A stretch of DNA of 64,000 nucleotides. It comes from Lepidurus packardi. Lineage: Eukaryota; Arthropoda; Branchiopoda; Notostraca; Triopsidae. The first letter of the stretch is position 1, and every line of letters starts with the position of its first letter. This document shows positions 62,461-64,000 of this stretch, piece after piece. The stretch spans positions 1,391,501 through 1,455,500 of the forward strand of contig JAKZAN010000003.1 of the NCBI GenBank assembly GCA_023053545.1, read 5' to 3'. The notes below the pieces were generated by a model, which searched no databases, was not told where the DNA came from, and was given only the letters and a program-made list of their open reading frames with translations. The position numbers were made by a program, and so were the translations under genes.

Positions 62461-64000
62461 CAGAGCTTTGGAGCGGAGCAGGAGCGCGGAGCAGTGGAGC
62501 AAGGGGTTTTTGCCCGGAGCGGGAGCGGAGCAAGACTAAGCAAAACTTGACTTGCTCCACTGCTCCGCCTACTATATATAAAATATTTTCCCACACACTT
62601 ACTTTACTGACCGTGTCCTCTTAATTAAAGTTAAAATGCGAAAACAAAATTTGGCAACCACGCGTTACGTGTAAAATGCGAAAATAAAATCTGGCAACCA
62701 CGCATTCCGTGATATTACGTAAACTTTGGTAACACTGCACAATGTAAACATTACCGATGGCGTCCTTAGATCGGGACAAAAAGGCATCGGTTCCTTCCAT
62801 AATAGACAACCGTCTTAGGGGCGAAGATTTAGAGAAAGTATTTACTTTCAAATTTCAGATGGGAAGAAAATATCTGCAACCCGCATAGTGGAAAACACGG
62901 ACAATGAAGAAGCTGAGCAATGCAAATTTGTTTCGAAGGCCTGAACCCACATGGTCGGTAAGAAAATTCAATCTTTGGAGGCATATTAAGCGCAGCCACC
63001 CAGAAACATACGAAGACTTAATCAAAAAGAGAGATGAAGAAAACAAGAAAAAGGTTGAAGAAGCAAAGAGGCACTTTTGTCCGGAAAAAATTCCCGCGCA
63101 ACACCAACAGCGAGGAATTGCAACGTGGTTCAACCAAAAATTGCTTCGTTTTTCAAATCGGGAAGAATTACAGTTACAATGGATGCCGATACTTTTCGGA
63201 AAGTTCTCATAGAAATGGTTTGTTTGAGTTCAACACCCCCCACAACCTTTCGCTTAAAAAACAAAGGATTTCAGAGAATTGCAGGGGAAATGGGATGTTC
63301 GTCCCCTGGTTGTCAGCAAAGCGGAGTCTGGCCGGTTTCAACTCTCGGAAACATTAAAAGGAAAGCTGTGCTACTTAAAAATGGATGCAGCAACCCGCGG
63401 AAATAGAAATTTCCTTGCAGTGAACGTCCAATTTTACGACGAAGCGAAGAAGAAGATCGCAATAAAGACATTGAACATTGTCGACACTGAAGGACGGCAT
63501 AGTTCTTTGTACGTGAAAAGTCAGGTTAAGTCCATTTTGGAGAAGTTTGGTATCAGTGAAACGCAGGTTCTGAGCATCTGCGTTGACAATGCCGCAAACA
63601 TGACGTGTGCGGTTAGAAAATTTTGTGATGATGAGACTGTTCGCACTTCCGACGTTGAAGGCGCAACGCAAACTGTTGATTTGGAGGGAACTCGGCCAAT
63701 GGAAGAGGATTTCCCAGAAGAATTAGAAGACAACTCTTCAGAATCTGAATCTGGAGATACACCGAAGGAAAGAAGCTTCGATGACGCTGCAGAGTGGGTA
63801 AATGACCCAAGCCTGGTCTTACCAACATGGCTACTGAGGGATGATCCGAAATCCAAAGTCCAAGTAATGAGGTGTGGTATACACACACTGCAGTTAGCAA
63901 TTTGGGACGGGTTAAAAAAGGGATACGCAAAAACCTTCCTAGAAAAAATTCGGAAAGTTGCCGTGAAATTACGAACGCCGAATATTCGTAGTATCCTACG
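62461..64000 (+). mobile_element. hAT transposon 4, left part (runs off window)
   Basis: Starts CAGAGCTTTGGAGCGGAGC with dense GGAGC/GCTCC repeats in the first ~120 bp (GGAGCGGAGCAGG, GCGGAGCAGTGGAGC, TGCTCCACTGCTCCGCC), a subterminal pattern known in some hAT groups. A transposase follows. It begins inside the last codons of hAT 3. The right end is beyond the window. Confidence 0.72.
62757..64000 (+). pseudogene. hAT transposase 4, N-terminal half, partial
   Basis: ATG 62757 opens MASLDRDKKASVPSIIDNRL. After stops and shifts a BED-type finger remnant is seen (RKFNLWRHIKRSHPETYEDL, 62965-63024), then a Lys/Glu-rich linker and ATWFNQK. From 63258 one frame is open to the window end (about 247 residues): DVRPLVVSKAESGRFQL, LKMDAATRGNRNFLAVNVQFY (first catalytic Asp region), ILEKFGISETQVLSICVDNAANM, an acidic stretch, and RCGIHTLQLAIWDGLK (the H.L.L motif). 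At least three breaks lie before 63290, none after. The protein continues beyond the window. Confidence 0.78.

Noticed and set aside
1..64000. tRNA, 5S and 18S rRNA genes
   Set aside because: I looked for conserved blocks (tRNA A/B boxes with a cloverleaf, 18S core motifs) and found none I could support by eye.
1..64000. Bacterial-style operons, ribosome binding sites and terminators
   Set aside because: Spliced genes, nuclear rRNA with ITS and animal transposon families make the window eukaryotic nuclear DNA.

Overview
The window is eukaryotic, most likely arthropod: there are spliced genes and nuclear rRNA sequence with ITS spacers, and every recognisable coding region belongs to a eukaryotic transposon or retrotransposon, apart from one MADF-domain gene. 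I cannot name the species. No intact single-copy host gene is visible. The window reads as a graveyard of nuclear ribosomal DNA: broken 5.8S and 28S sequence invaded by at least four R2 (28S-specific) non-LTR retrotransposons, which other transposons have in turn invaded.

Layout. 1-661: start of a BEL/Pao element on the minus strand (gag N-terminus, primer site, LTR). 902-1882: truncated pogo/Tigger transposon. 1885-4512: R2 copy 1. 4621-5115: presumptive ITS1, a divergent 5.8S and the start of ITS2. 5116-14386: a complete env-bearing Gypsy provirus in ITS2, with 4-bp target duplication CAAT and near-identical LTRs. 14391-16246: rest of ITS2 and about 1 kb of 28S. 16247-26208: R2 copy 3, carrying a 147-bp tandem array and a BEL/Pao element (19119-25693). 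26209-26307: two small 28S pieces in the wrong order. 26308-39726: R2 copy 2, split by a hAT transposon (27528-31194, duplication TCAACAAC) and a minus-strand Gypsy element (32724-38050, duplication CTCA). 39727-40172: 28S sequence and the 3' end of R2 copy 4. 40598-41488: Tigger deletion derivative. 41490-45350: minus-strand LINE holding a solo LTR. 45602-46512: broken five-exon MADF gene. 46342-55226: plus-strand LINE of the same family holding a PIF/Harbinger element (46513-49554, duplication TAG) and a deleted hAT (52697-54473, duplication CCTATACC). 55236-56520: internally deleted Gypsy fragment. 57343-64000: a pogo-type element cut by a third hAT, which is itself cut by a fourth.

How it fits together. 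Target-site duplications and reading frames that resume across the insertions give a relative order of events: rDNA first, then R2, then hAT, Gypsy and BEL inside R2, and likewise LINE then Harbinger and hAT. All four R2 copies point the same way as the rRNA, as expected for 28S-targeted insertion. Nearly all coding frames are broken, so most entries are pseudogenes. The best preserved are the Gypsy provirus (long pol and env frames, a textbook -1 frameshift site) and the BEL gag-pol (one frameshift), but both have a substituted catalytic Asp in the reverse transcriptase. Several coding starts are uncertain because eukaryotic ATG context and introns, not the longest open frame, decide them.
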